DNA from: Lysobacterales bacterium
GTDB lineage: Bacteria; Pseudomonadota; Gammaproteobacteria; Xanthomonadales; SZUA-36
NCBI GenBank assembly: GCA_013002505.1
Contig: JABDJL010000142.1
Coordinates: forward strand, 24,902 to 88,901
Length of the DNA: 64,000 bases
Direction: 5' to 3'
Shown: positions 1 through 11,550 of the stretch, piece after piece
Layout of the letters: each line of letters begins with the position of its first letter
Numbering within the stretch: position 1 is the stretch's first letter
The notes under the pieces: model-generated
What the model was told of the DNA's origin: nothing
The model's database searches: none
Seen by the model: only the letters and a program-made list of their open reading frames with translations
Translations under genes and position numbers: made by a program

Positions 1-70
1 GCGCCATGAACAGTATTGCCAGCAATGCCAGTGACCCGGCGGAATACCAGTTTCGAGTGCGTTGATCCAT
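1..70 (-). CDS. Gld-like ABC transport auxiliary protein (GldG-like), N-terminal fragment
   Basis: Only the first 23 codons lie in the window. They begin MDQRTRNWYSAGSLALLAIL, a short basic head followed by the start of a hydrophobic segment. The ATG (70-68) overlaps the stop of the ABC permease by one base (TGATG), so it is the third gene of that operon. ABC permeases of this kind are usually followed by a GldG-like membrane protein with a large periplasmic part, and the N-terminal anchor seen here fits. The assignment rests on position and the anchor only; the rest is outside the window. Confidence 0.5.
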   Translation of the reverse strand, partial: MDQRTRNWYSAGSLALLAILFMA

Positions 71-804
71 CAGTCGGCCTTTTTCTGTTCGAGAACGATG
101 ACATTGGCGGCCAGCCAGAAACCAGCCACCAGAACGAAATACAGCAAGTCACGAAAATCCACCACGCCACGGGATATGTCAGCGTAGTGAGACAGGAAAC
201 TGAGGCTGGAAACTGCATCCAGCAGCGCCTGTGGCGCCCAGCCGCTGAACAGGTTCGTGATCATGGGCAGGCCGCTGAGCAGGAATCCGAAACAAACGAC
301 TACGCTGAGAATGAAAGCCACGACCTGGTTGCGGTTCACCGCGGACAGGCAGGAGCCAATGGCGAGGAATCCACCGGCCATCAACCAGCTACCAAGGTAA
401 GCTGCCAAAATGGCGCCATTGTCGGGTGAGCCCAGGTAATTGACCGTGATCCATACCGGAAAAGTCAGCGCCAGGGCAATGCCGAGAAACAACCATGCTG
501 CCAGGTATTTGCCCATTACGGCCTGGAAAGTGCTGATCGGCAATGTCAGCAACAATTCAATGGTGCCGGACTTGCGTTCCTCCGCCCACAAACGCATGGA
601 TATTGCCGGCACCAGGAACAGGTATAACCAGGGATGGAAGCGGAAGAAGGGGTCGAGGTCAGCGATGCCGCGTTCGAAAAAACTACCCAGGTAGAACGTA
701 AACACGCCTGACATGACGAGAAATATGATGATAAAGACGTACGCGACCGGCGTGGCGAAATAACCCGCCAGTTCACGCCTCAGGACCGTGGTAACCGCAG
801 ACAT
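70..804 (-). CDS. ABC-2 type transporter permease (GldF/NosY-like)
   Basis: A 244-residue integral membrane protein of the ABC-2 exporter class. The N-terminus (LRRELAGYFATPVAYVF) is typical of GldF-type permeases, and about six hydrophobic segments follow. A cytoplasmic loop with the sequence WAEERKSGTIELLLTLPIS, around residues 73-91, is the conserved coupling loop of these permeases. The start codon overlaps the stop of the ATPase gene by one base (TGATG at 806-802), so the two are translationally coupled. It should form the membrane channel of an ABC exporter with the 804-1721 ATPase. The substrate cannot be told from sequence. 'Gliding' is only a family label; nothing here implies gliding motility. 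Confidence 0.85.
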   Translation of the reverse strand: MSAVTTVLRRELAGYFATPVAYVFIIIFLVMSGVFTFYLGSFFERGIADLDPFFRFHPWLYLFLVPAISMRLWAEERKSGTIELLLTLPISTFQAVMGKYLAAWLFLGIALALTFPVWITVNYLGSPDNGAILAAYLGSWLMAGGFLAIGSCLSAVNRNQVVAFILSVVVCFGFLLSGLPMITNLFSGWAPQALLDAVSSLSFLSHYADISRGVVDFRDLLYFVLVAGFWLAANVIVLEQKKAD

Positions 805-1721
805 CAGCTCATCCCTCCACGCGTGATTTCGCGAAACACCTCGTCGAAGCGGCCTGCTTCCAGTTTCAGTTCATGCACCTTCCAGTCATGCTGGGAAATG
901 GCATTGCTGACCGCACTGAACAGTTGGTCGGAGGCCGGGAACACCGTCAACTCCCGGCCCGATACTTCGGCACCAGCGACTTCCGGCAGGTCACTGAGGA
1001 CACTGGCCGCTTTTTGTGCTTCGTCGAGCACCATGCTCACGGCGTTGTGGTATCGCGACCGGGCAACCAGGCCCTGCGGCGAATCGTCTACCTTGAGTTC
1101 GCCATCAGCAATGATCATGACGCGATTACAAACCGCTTCGACCTCCTCGAGGATGTGCGTGGAAATGATGATGATCTTGTCCGAGGCCATCTGGTCAATC
1201 AATTGCCTGACCTCGTGCTTCTGGTTGGGGTCAAGCCCGTCCGTGGGCTCATCCAGGATCAAAATGGGCGGATCGTGCATGATTGCCTGGGCCAGTCCCA
1301 CGCGCCGCCTGAAGCCCTTGGAAAGCGTGTCGACAGGTTGGTGCAATACGCCCTTTAGCTGAAGCTTTTCGACGCAATCGTTGACGGCACTGTCACGAGA
1401 AGCAGGCAGAATTTCACGTGCCCGGGCGATGAACTGCAGAAACTGCAGCACGGTCATCTCTCCATAGCTTGGGGCGCCCTCGGGCAGATAGCCCATGCAG
1501 CGCCGCGCAGCGAGGGAGTCGTCAACAAGATCGTGTCCGTTGACTCTCGCCGTGCCGGATGTCGGTGCCAGGAAGCCGGTCAGCATTTTCATGGTGGTCG
1601 ATTTTCCGGCGCCGTTGGGCCCGAGAAAGCCCAGAACCTGGCCCGGCTCCACGGTAAAACTGAGGTCTTTTACGGCCGTAAAACTTCCGAAATCCTTACG
1701 CAAAGACTGTGCTTCGATCAT
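804..1721 (-). CDS. ABC transporter ATP-binding protein (GldA-like)
   Basis: The nucleotide-binding subunit of the exporter encoded with the downstream permease. It has Walker A (GPNGAGKST), a signature-like LSKGFRRRVGLAQA in place of LSGGQ, Walker B (ILILDEPTDGLDP) and the switch His in ISTHILEEVE. A C-terminal domain of about 70 residues follows the ATPase core, as in GldA/NatA-type proteins. The longest frame runs up to 1799, but I place the start at 1721: the family begins MIEAQSLRKDFG and an AGGGA Shine-Dalgarno sits about 8 nt upstream, giving 305 residues. It is first in an operon with the permease (one-base overlap) and the GldG-like gene. Substrate unknown. Confidence 0.9.
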   Translation of the reverse strand: MIEAQSLRKDFGSFTAVKDLSFTVEPGQVLGFLGPNGAGKSTTMKMLTGFLAPTSGTARVNGHDLVDDSLAARRCMGYLPEGAPSYGEMTVLQFLQFIARAREILPASRDSAVNDCVEKLQLKGVLHQPVDTLSKGFRRRVGLAQAIMHDPPILILDEPTDGLDPNQKHEVRQLIDQMASDKIIIISTHILEEVEAVCNRVMIIADGELKVDDSPQGLVARSRYHNAVSMVLDEAQKAASVLSDLPEVAGAEVSGRELTVFPASDQLFSAVSNAISQHDWKVHELKLEAGRFDEVFREITRGGMS

Positions 1722-1915
1722 GCGTTTTTCCCTGGTTTTCCATCGACAAACCCGTGCGGCGTGTCCAAGCCCTGAACGGGCACCCGATATTTTCTTCATT
1801 CGTCCGGGATTTTCAAGTCCTGGGGCTCTTGTGCTCGATTAATGCGCCCGGCGGTGAAAATGACCGCTTTTACGCAGCCAAGTTCCCCCATGTTCGCTGT
1901 TCAGCCTGAAAATCG

Positions 1916-1959
1916 TGTGACTAATGTCACTGGAAATCCGGGCGCATGACTTCTATGTT
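1916..1959 (+). promoter_or_regulatory. Putative CRP/FNR-type site and promoter of the pspB-like gene
   Basis: TGTGA (1916-1920) and TCACT (1927-1931) are separated by 6 bp, matching the TGTGA-N6-TCACA half-site layout at 9 of 10 positions. A TATGTT element at 1954-1959 could be a -10 box, giving a start near 1966. The site centre (1923.5) then lies about 42 bp upstream, the class II activator position. There is no clear -35 box, as expected for an activator-dependent promoter. Seen: the motif and spacing. Inferred: that a CRP-family regulator uses it. Confidence 0.45.
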
Positions 1960-1990
1960 AAGTTCATAGGTCAGCAGGAGAAAACACACT

Positions 1991-2230
1991 ATGAGCATGT
2001 GGACAGCCATTGCATTGATCTGCATTGCAGGCATTGCCGGTGAAGCTTACCGCAAAAAGCATGAAAACAAAGGAGAGGTTACGGCCAGCGAGCAACTTGA
2101 CGAACTGAATCACAAGATCGACAAGCTGGACGCCGACTTGCGCCAGCGCGTTGAAACACTGGAGCGGATCGTGACTGACCGCCAGGAAGATCTGAAACGC
2201 CAGTTCGACCACCTCGACAAGGCTTCCTGA
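1991..2230 (+). CDS. PspB-like small membrane protein
   Basis: A 79-residue protein with one N-terminal membrane segment (about residues 3-17) followed by a charged, probably coiled-coil region ending in RVETLERIVTDR. This resembles the PspB pattern of membrane anchor plus cytoplasmic helix with an LE-I-L heptad. In enteric bacteria PspB works with PspC to relay inner-membrane stress to PspA. No pspA or pspC is visible nearby, so the role here is open. AGGAG at 1976-1980 supports the ATG start. The gene is led by a CRP-like site rather than the sigma-54 promoter of the classical psp operon, and is followed 11 bp later by another small membrane protein. Confidence 0.6.
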   Translation: MSMWTAIALICIAGIAGEAYRKKHENKGEVTASEQLDELNHKIDKLDADLRQRVETLERIVTDRQEDLKRQFDHLDKAS

Positions 2231-2241
2231 CCAAAGCCAGC

Positions 2242-2469
2242 GTGACCAAGGGGTCCAGGAACAAGCAGGAAATATTCCTGTCGGTGCTGATGTTGGGCAT
2301 TGGCATCGGCTTTGCCGTGATGGCATTTACCGGGATACCGGCGCTTTTACCTACTGGCGTTTTTTATGCGTGGATCGGCCTTCGCGGGCTGCGAGCCCGC
2401 TTGGCGCAAGCGGCGGACCTGGCCGGCGATACGTCACACGGCGATCCAGCCCGGGCCAGGCTCAGATAA
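2242..2469 (+). CDS. Hypothetical small membrane protein
   Basis: A 75-residue frame starting with GTG, 11 bp after the PspB-like gene and probably co-transcribed with it. Residues about 12-45 are hydrophobic with a central Pro/Gly break (FTGIPALLPTG), suggesting one long or two short membrane segments. The C-terminal tail is basic and Arg/Ala-rich. I do not recognise a family. Its last 8 bp overlap the convergent response-regulator gene. No strong ribosome-binding site is visible, so the start is uncertain. Confidence 0.45.
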   Translation: MTKGSRNKQEIFLSVLMLGIGIGFAVMAFTGIPALLPTGVFYAWIGLRGLRARLAQAADLAGDTSHGDPARARLR

Positions 2470-3103
2470 ACCCCAGTTCAAATGCTTTCAGGACCGCCCG
2501 CGTGCGGTCCCGTACGCCCATTTTCGAAAGTATGTTCGAGACGTGATTTTTCACCGTACCCTCAGCCACGCCCAGTGAATTGGCTATTTCCTTGTTACTG
2601 TATCCTCCAGCCATCAGCCTCAGGATCTCGGTTTCACGCTCGGTCAATGGATCGGGCCGGTCCAGGCTCGAAAAATCCGTTTGCATGTTTTCAAGGCCCC
2701 GTTTCAAGCGTTCTGTCACGGCCGGCTTTACGATCGACCCGCCCGTAGCAACGGTTTTGACCGCGTTAACCAGCTCCTCGAGCGACACGTCCTTGAGCAA
2801 GTATCCCTTGGCACCATTCCTGATGCCCGCCAGGACCAGGTCGTCGTCATCAAACGTTGTCAGGATGATCGTCGGAGGCAGCTGTTCGCGTTCCTTGAGG
2901 TGACGAAGCACATCGACACCCGACATTCCGGGCATCCGCATATCCAGCAAGATGACATCAGGGCTTGTCTCAGGCAGCAGTGCGATCGCCTCGGCGCCAT
3001 CATTGGCCTCCGCGATGACCTCGATTTCCTCGGATAAATCGAGCAGGCTGCGAACCCCTTTTCGAACCAGGTTCTGGTCATCGACCAGCATTACCTTGAT
3101 CAT
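2462..3103 (-). CDS. NarL/FixJ family two-component response regulator
   Basis: A 213-residue regulator. The receiver domain (1-120) has the acidic pair D8/D9, phospho-acceptor D54 (VILLDMRMPG), switch T82 and K104 (GYLLKD). A LuxR-type helix-turn-helix covers residues about 150-210 (LTERETEILRLMAGGYSNKE and GTVKNHVSNIL). It is the partner of the histidine kinase encoded 58 bp upstream on the same strand. Response regulators of this type bind DNA as dimers once phosphorylated. Targets are not shown by the sequence, but the adjacent PspB-like envelope gene and ABC exporter are plausible candidates. Confidence 0.93.
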   Translation of the reverse strand: MIKVMLVDDQNLVRKGVRSLLDLSEEIEVIAEANDGAEAIALLPETSPDVILLDMRMPGMSGVDVLRHLKEREQLPPTIILTTFDDDDLVLAGIRNGAKGYLLKDVSLEELVNAVKTVATGGSIVKPAVTERLKRGLENMQTDFSSLDRPDPLTERETEILRLMAGGYSNKEIANSLGVAEGTVKNHVSNILSKMGVRDRTRAVLKAFELGFI

Positions 3104-3161
3104 TTCTTAACTCTCCATTCTCATCTGTTCTGCGAAGCTGACCGTCGCGGGTCTGCCGGCT

Positions 3162-4316
3162 TCAAGCTTCCGCAGGCACCCACGCATGGAGCGTAAACCC
3201 GGCGCCCTTTTGTGATTCTACTTCCAGTTTGCCACCAAGTTGAGTCAGGCGTTCCTGCATTCCGCGCAAACCGTTGCCCGCCTGGACCCGGCTCACGCCG
3301 CGCCCATCGTCCCTGGCGCTCATGGCAACACCATCGCGGGACATGGAAAGCCGTATCCACAGGTTGCTGGCGTTGGCATGCCGCACGCTGTTAGTGATGA
3401 TTTCCTGTACGCACCGTAACAGGATGTGCGCCTGGTGCGGGTCGATCATGATCAGGTCGGACGGCAGATCGAGATGAATGCGCGGTTCCGGGACGCCTTC
3501 TACCAGGGTCTTGAGCGCCCTGCCGAGGTCCACCTGGTCACCACGGCGCATGTCACTGACCACCTCGCGCACATCTGCCAACAACATCTTGGCCAGTGAC
3601 CTGGCCTGCTGCACATGCTCCAGCACCTTGCCGTCAACCAGGTGGGTAACGACTTCGAGATTCAGGGTCAGGGCTGTCAGGTGGTGGCCCACGAGGTCGT
3701 GCAGTTCCCGGGCGATCCTGAGGCGCTCTGCCATCCGGGTGTTTTCGGTCAACAGCGCCTGGGTGGCGCGCAACTCGGAATTCATTTTGCGCAACTGGTC
3801 GCGCGCATCGTTCTGCCGCAGGGTGGCCACGGAGCCGACAAAAACGAACAGGGATATGCCCAGGAACACACCGGCGGTCAGCGCAGCATCGGTGAATTCG
3901 ATGGTTGGAATCCGGCTGACGATCCATGCCAGCAGCACGTTCTGGAAAATGAGCCACGCACTGGCGAGCACCGGTTCCACCGCCCACGGCAACAACCCGG
4001 CCACGATCAACAGCAATATACCTCCGAGTGCCGACTCGCTGGCGGCGCTGATCGCCAGCGCGCTGCCGGACAGCAGCAACAGGTAAACCAGGCGCATCGG
4101 CACGGCATCGGAGCGTGCAAGGTGCCGGGCCAGTTGCCAGTAAATAAGCCCGAAGAATAACTGCAACAGCCACCAGGCGGTGTACTGGACCTCGGGCAAC
4201 GGCGTTTCACGCAGGAATGGAATGAAAAACAGCGGAATGGTGGTGCAAAACCACGTGAACATGCCTGCGTGTCGCATCAGGTCCAACGGTCGGTATTTAC
4301 CATCGAAAAGCTTCAT
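3162..4316 (-). CDS. Sensor histidine kinase, DesK/LiaS type (HisKA_3)
   Basis: The N-terminal half (residues about 18-165 with the start used here) contains roughly six hydrophobic segments with little periplasmic sequence, like DesK-type membrane sensors. A linker helix leads to the HisKA_3 dimerisation motif with H206 in IARELHDLVGHHL. The HATPase_c domain follows, with an N box around ITNSVRHANASN and a G box in DDGRGVSRVQAGNGLRGM. The longest frame extends to 4454, but its first 46 residues are Cys/Arg-rich and unlike a protein start. ATG at 4316 gives 384 residues; its ribosome-binding site is weak. It is transcribed with the 2462-3103 regulator. The membrane-buried sensor suggests it senses the lipid bilayer or envelope state (inference). 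Confidence 0.88.
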   Translation of the reverse strand: MKLFDGKYRPLDLMRHAGMFTWFCTTIPLFFIPFLRETPLPEVQYTAWWLLQLFFGLIYWQLARHLARSDAVPMRLVYLLLLSGSALAISAASESALGGILLLIVAGLLPWAVEPVLASAWLIFQNVLLAWIVSRIPTIEFTDAALTAGVFLGISLFVFVGSVATLRQNDARDQLRKMNSELRATQALLTENTRMAERLRIARELHDLVGHHLTALTLNLEVVTHLVDGKVLEHVQQARSLAKMLLADVREVVSDMRRGDQVDLGRALKTLVEGVPEPRIHLDLPSDLIMIDPHQAHILLRCVQEIITNSVRHANASNLWIRLSMSRDGVAMSARDDGRGVSRVQAGNGLRGMQERLTQLGGKLEVESQKGAGFTLHAWVPAEA

Positions 4317-4396
4317 GAATGCATGCTTGACTTGCGGCTGTCTCCGGCAGGGGGATAATAGCCCATCCTGGACCTGATCCCGCAGTCGGCAGTGGC

Positions 4397-4954
4397 ATGA
4401 ATAATACAGACAATATGACCCGATCGATGCCCGTAATGGGCAAAGTCGCCCCACCGGATGTTCTCAGAATGAGCCATGACTGTTGCGCAGATGTGATTGA
4501 ACTGCTGTCTGCACTGGGCATGCACTTTGTGCGCCTCGAAGGGCAGACGAGAATTCCGGGGAGCTACTGGGGCGATGAAGAAGCAGGCCTGATCGGTAAC
4601 CGGTTGCTGGCCCGTGACGACACGCCGGTGCATTCGGTATTGCATGAAGCTTGCCATTACCTGTGCATGGATAGCGGCCGCCGTGAATTCCTGCACACCA
4701 ACGCAGGGGGGGATTACGACGAGGAAAATGCAGTCTGTTATCTCCAGGTACTGCTTTCAGACAAGATTGAAGTGATGGGCCGCGAGCGCATGTTCGCCGA
4801 CATGGATCGTTGGGGCTACAGTTTCCGGCTCGGCTCGGCAAAACGGTGGTTCGAGCACGATGCTGCGGACGCAAGGCAATGGCTGGTCGGGCGTGGCCTC
4901 GTGGCCAAAGATGGCCGCTTGAATCTGCCGCACGCTCATGGCGCAGGTGTATGA
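4397..4954 (+). CDS. Putative HExxH zinc metalloprotein of unknown function
   Basis: A 185-residue soluble protein with no signal peptide. The notable motif is H83-E84-A-C-H87 within SVLHEACHYLC, the HExxH signature of zinc-dependent peptidases. Acidic residues E109/E110 in DYDEENAVCYLQ about 22 residues later could provide a third ligand, as in gluzincins. I do not recognise the family, and catalysis is not established. Its stop overlaps the ATG of the downstream acetyltransferase (ATGA), so the two are co-translated. Start uncertain: ATGs at 4397, 4415 and 4427 all precede the conserved-looking part and none has a strong SD. Confidence 0.6.
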   Translation: MNNTDNMTRSMPVMGKVAPPDVLRMSHDCCADVIELLSALGMHFVRLEGQTRIPGSYWGDEEAGLIGNRLLARDDTPVHSVLHEACHYLCMDSGRREFLHTNAGGDYDEENAVCYLQVLLSDKIEVMGRERMFADMDRWGYSFRLGSAKRWFEHDAADARQWLVGRGLVAKDGRLNLPHAHGAGV

Positions 4955-5511
4955 GCATTTCACTGAACGCCAGGACACTGCGCACCGGGCGGCTGCTTTT
5001 GCGTGCAATGCGCCTCGAAGATGCCGCGGACTTCCACGCGATTTATTCCGATCCCGAGACCATGAAGTACTGGTCGGACAAACCTGCACTTGACATCGAA
5101 GAATCCGAAAAGCGGGTTCGCGAAGACGTTGAAGCCATGGCCAAGGGAAAAATGCTGTTCTGGTCAGTCTGTTTTGGCGAGGAGGTGATCGGAAAATGTG
5201 TTTTGTTCCAGTTCAGCCTCCGCAACAAGCGAGCGGAGCTCGGTTACGTCCTGCGCAGATCATTCTGGGGCCAGGGCTTGATGAGCGAGGCCCTGGCCGA
5301 GGTCATTCGGCATGCATTCGAGGACCTGGAACTGCATCGCCTTGAAGCCGATACCGACCCAAAGAACCTGGCAAGCCTCAGGCTTCTGGGCAAGCTGGGC
5401 TTTGAAAAGGAGGGCCTGTTTCGCGACCGCTGGTTCGTTTACGACCAGTGGCAGGACAGCGTTATGCTGGGATTGATCAAGCCTTGCTGGGAGCGGGGCC
5501 GGCAGGACTGA
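4951..5511 (+). CDS. GNAT family N-acetyltransferase (RimJ/RimL-like)
   Basis: A 186-residue protein of the GNAT_3 type. It begins with a typical strand (LRTGRLLLRAMRLEDAADF), has the acetyl-CoA-binding region LRRSFWGQGLMSEALAEV, and ends with NLASLRLLGKLGFEKEGLFR, the C-terminal pattern of RimJ/RimL proteins. Such enzymes move the acetyl group from acetyl-CoA to an N-terminal or side-chain amine; the acceptor here is unknown. An open frame extends back to 4810, but the ATG at 4951 overlapping the previous stop (ATGA) fits the family start. It ends one base before the convergent FHA gene. Confidence 0.85.
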   Translation: MSISLNARTLRTGRLLLRAMRLEDAADFHAIYSDPETMKYWSDKPALDIEESEKRVREDVEAMAKGKMLFWSVCFGEEVIGKCVLFQFSLRNKRAELGYVLRRSFWGQGLMSEALAEVIRHAFEDLELHRLEADTDPKNLASLRLLGKLGFEKEGLFRDRWFVYDQWQDSVMLGLIKPCWERGRQD

Positions 5512-5512
5512 T

Positions 5513-5950
5513 TCAGCCAATTATCGGGCTCAGCCAGCCTCGTTGCCAGGCCAGCGCCACTGCCAGTATCACGGCCGTGGGCAACAACCATGGCAGGTGG
5601 CTTCGCGTTTTTCGCACGGCCTCTTCAGTAAGCACCCGTTGCGGACGCAGACCGGGCGCCTGTAGCAGAAACCGGCAGTTCGCCACGCTGATTTCATCGC
5701 CACTGTTCAACGATGCTTTTTGCACGGCCACACCATTGACCCGGGTCCCGGACCCGGACTCCAGGTCCGTCAGCAATACATCACCCTGCTCAGATACAAG
5801 CAGCTCGCAGTGCCGGGGAGAGACGGCATCATTGGCAATCCGCACATTGCAATCATCTGCACGGCCAATCAGCAGGCGGTCCACCAGTTCGTAAACCTCG
5901 TTGGCCGTCGCTCCGGAAGTGCCCTTGATACGGTACTTCGCCATCTGCAT
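5513..5950 (-). CDS. FHA domain protein with C-terminal membrane anchor
   Basis: About 145 residues. The forkhead-associated fold is marked by LLIGRADDCNV, VSPRHCELL and SGSGTRVNG, carrying the conserved Gly-Arg, Ser-x-x-His and Asn-Gly that bind phosphothreonine peptides. The C-terminus holds one hydrophobic segment (about residues 117-136, LLPTAVILAVALAW), suggesting a tail anchor with the FHA domain in the cytoplasm. ATGs at 5950 and 5944 are both possible; AGGGG lies 5 or 11 nt upstream. It is the last gene after ispF (16-bp gap), a position held by other genes in many relatives. No partner Ser/Thr kinase is visible in the window. Confidence 0.8.
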   Translation of the reverse strand: MQMAKYRIKGTSGATANEVYELVDRLLIGRADDCNVRIANDAVSPRHCELLVSEQGDVLLTDLESGSGTRVNGVAVQKASLNSGDEISVANCRFLLQAPGLRPQRVLTEEAVRKTRSHLPWLLPTAVILAVALAWQRGWLSPIIG

Positions 5951-5966
5951 CGGCACCCCTGGATGC

Positions 5967-6461
5967 TCAGGCGTCGCCAATGGAGGCAATGGCCATAGCT
6001 GCGATACCTTCGCCACGGCCACAAAAACCGAGGCCCTCGGTGGTCGTTGCCTTGACCGAAACCGCTTCACCCGGGATCCCCAGGTCATCAGCGAGCCTGG
6101 CACGCATGCCGGCAATATGCGGCGCGAGCCGTGGCGTCTCGCAAATCAGCGTGACATCCACGTTGTTGACCTCCCAGCCCTGCGCCTTCAACAAACCACT
6201 GACGAGGCGCAATAATTTGCGGCTGTCCGCCCCCTTCCACCGTGGGTCGGAAGGTGGGAAGTGGTGCCCGATATCACCCAGCCCGGCGGCGCCCAGCAAG
6301 GCATCGCACAGGGCGTGAATGCCGACATCACCATCAGAATGCGCCCGCAAGCCCGCGGAATGCGGAATTTCCACGCCGCAAAGGACCACGTGGTCCCCTG
6401 CGCCAAAGGCGTGGACATCAAAGCCCTGTCCAACCCTGAATGAAAGTTTGTCCCTGGTCAT
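5967..6461 (-). CDS. ispF: 2-C-methyl-D-erythritol 2,4-cyclodiphosphate synthase
   Basis: A 164-residue enzyme of the MEP isoprenoid pathway. It cyclises CDP-methylerythritol 2-phosphate to methylerythritol 2,4-cyclodiphosphate with release of CMP. The metal-binding D-x-H motif ([10 protein letters not shown]), the [19 protein letters not shown] signature, and the C-terminal [15 protein letters not shown] are all present, and the length is normal for the homotrimeric enzyme. Its ATG overlaps the ispD stop by 4 nt (ATGA), giving consecutive pathway steps from one message, as in E. coli. Confidence 0.97.
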   Translation of the reverse strand: MTRDKLSFRVGQGFDVHAFGAGDHVVLCGVEIPHSAGLRAHSDGDVGIHALCDALLGAAGLGDIGHHFPPSDPRWKGADSRKLLRLVSGLLKAQGWEVNNVDVTLICETPRLAPHIAGMRARLADDLGIPGEAVSVKATTTEGLGFCGRGEGIAAMAIASIGDA

Positions 6462-7171
6462 ATCCTGGATTCCGGGTTCCTGCGGGCAGCAAGGACGGCC
6501 TCGGCCAGCGCGACATCGGCCGGCCAGGTGATCTTGATGTTATGCGACGAACCCCTGACCAGGCGCGGGCGGGCGCCGGCCAGTTGCATGGCAGAGGCCT
6601 CATCGGTTGGCTGCCGTTCTGAATTCAACATGTGCCGCAAGGCGCCGGCAAGGCGATCGGCCTGGAACAACTGCGGCGTCTGCGCGGCCCAAAGACCGTC
6701 CCGGTCAACATCAGAGCGGATCAAACCGCATTGATCGGCACGCTTTAGCGTATCGCTGACCGGTATCGCCAGGATGGCGCCGTCTTCGTGGTCGTTAGCC
6801 ACCCTGGTCAATTCAATCACCTGCTCGGCTTCGATGCAGGGCCTTGCCCCGTCGTGGACCATGACCCAGGAAGTTTCAGGATCGGCCTGGCGGATAGCGT
6901 CGAGCCCTTTCAGCACTGACTCTGCGCGGGTTTCGCCTCCTTCCGTTGTAGCAATCCTGCCGTGCCGCGACCCGATCAGCACTTCGAAATCCGCATCATC
7001 CGTGGCCAGCACAACGGTGATGCCTCGCAGACCCGGCACCTGGCGCAAAGCGTCGATGGAGTAAGCCAGTACGGGCTTGCCCATCAGCGGTACATATTGC
7101 TTGGGCAGAGCGCCGCCAAAACGCTGGGCTTTACCTGCCGCAACGATCAGCGCATGGAAGCTGACTGACAC
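6458..7171 (-). CDS. ispD: 2-C-methyl-D-erythritol 4-phosphate cytidylyltransferase
   Basis: A 237-residue cytidylyltransferase that joins CTP and MEP. The nucleotide-binding start [20 protein letters not shown], the catalytic-loop [11 protein letters not shown] and the C-terminal [12 protein letters not shown] segment are typical. It begins with GTG directly after the TAA of ftsB, with no spacer. The CTP it uses is made by PyrG, encoded four genes upstream in the same operon. Complete and unremarkable. Confidence 0.97.
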   Translation of the reverse strand: MSVSFHALIVAAGKAQRFGGALPKQYVPLMGKPVLAYSIDALRQVPGLRGITVVLATDDADFEVLIGSRHGRIATTEGGETRAESVLKGLDAIRQADPETSWVMVHDGARPCIEAEQVIELTRVANDHEDGAILAIPVSDTLKRADQCGLIRSDVDRDGLWAAQTPQLFQADRLAGALRHMLNSERQPTDEASAMQLAGARPRLVRGSSHNIKITWPADVALAEAVLAARRNPESRI

Positions 7172-11337
<4,166 letters not shown>

Positions 11338-11550
11338 CTACCGGAGCCGCGACTGGCGTGTCTGGATTTTTTGCAAAGGTGCTTGCAGTCCATCGCAATT
11401 CCGCGAAAAAACGGGCGCTGCTGGTTTACGCATTCCGCGTTAAGGAAACCCTGAGTTGAAATTTACCGGTTTTAGGCGACGGTCCATGCACTGTGGGTGT
11501 AGAATCTGCTGCGGCGAACGCCCCCAAATCCTGATCTTTTCCGGAGACTC

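Noticed and set aside
11461..11510. parE promoter with TAGAAT at 11500-11505
   Set aside because: No -35 box at acceptable spacing and no extended -10; too weak to call.
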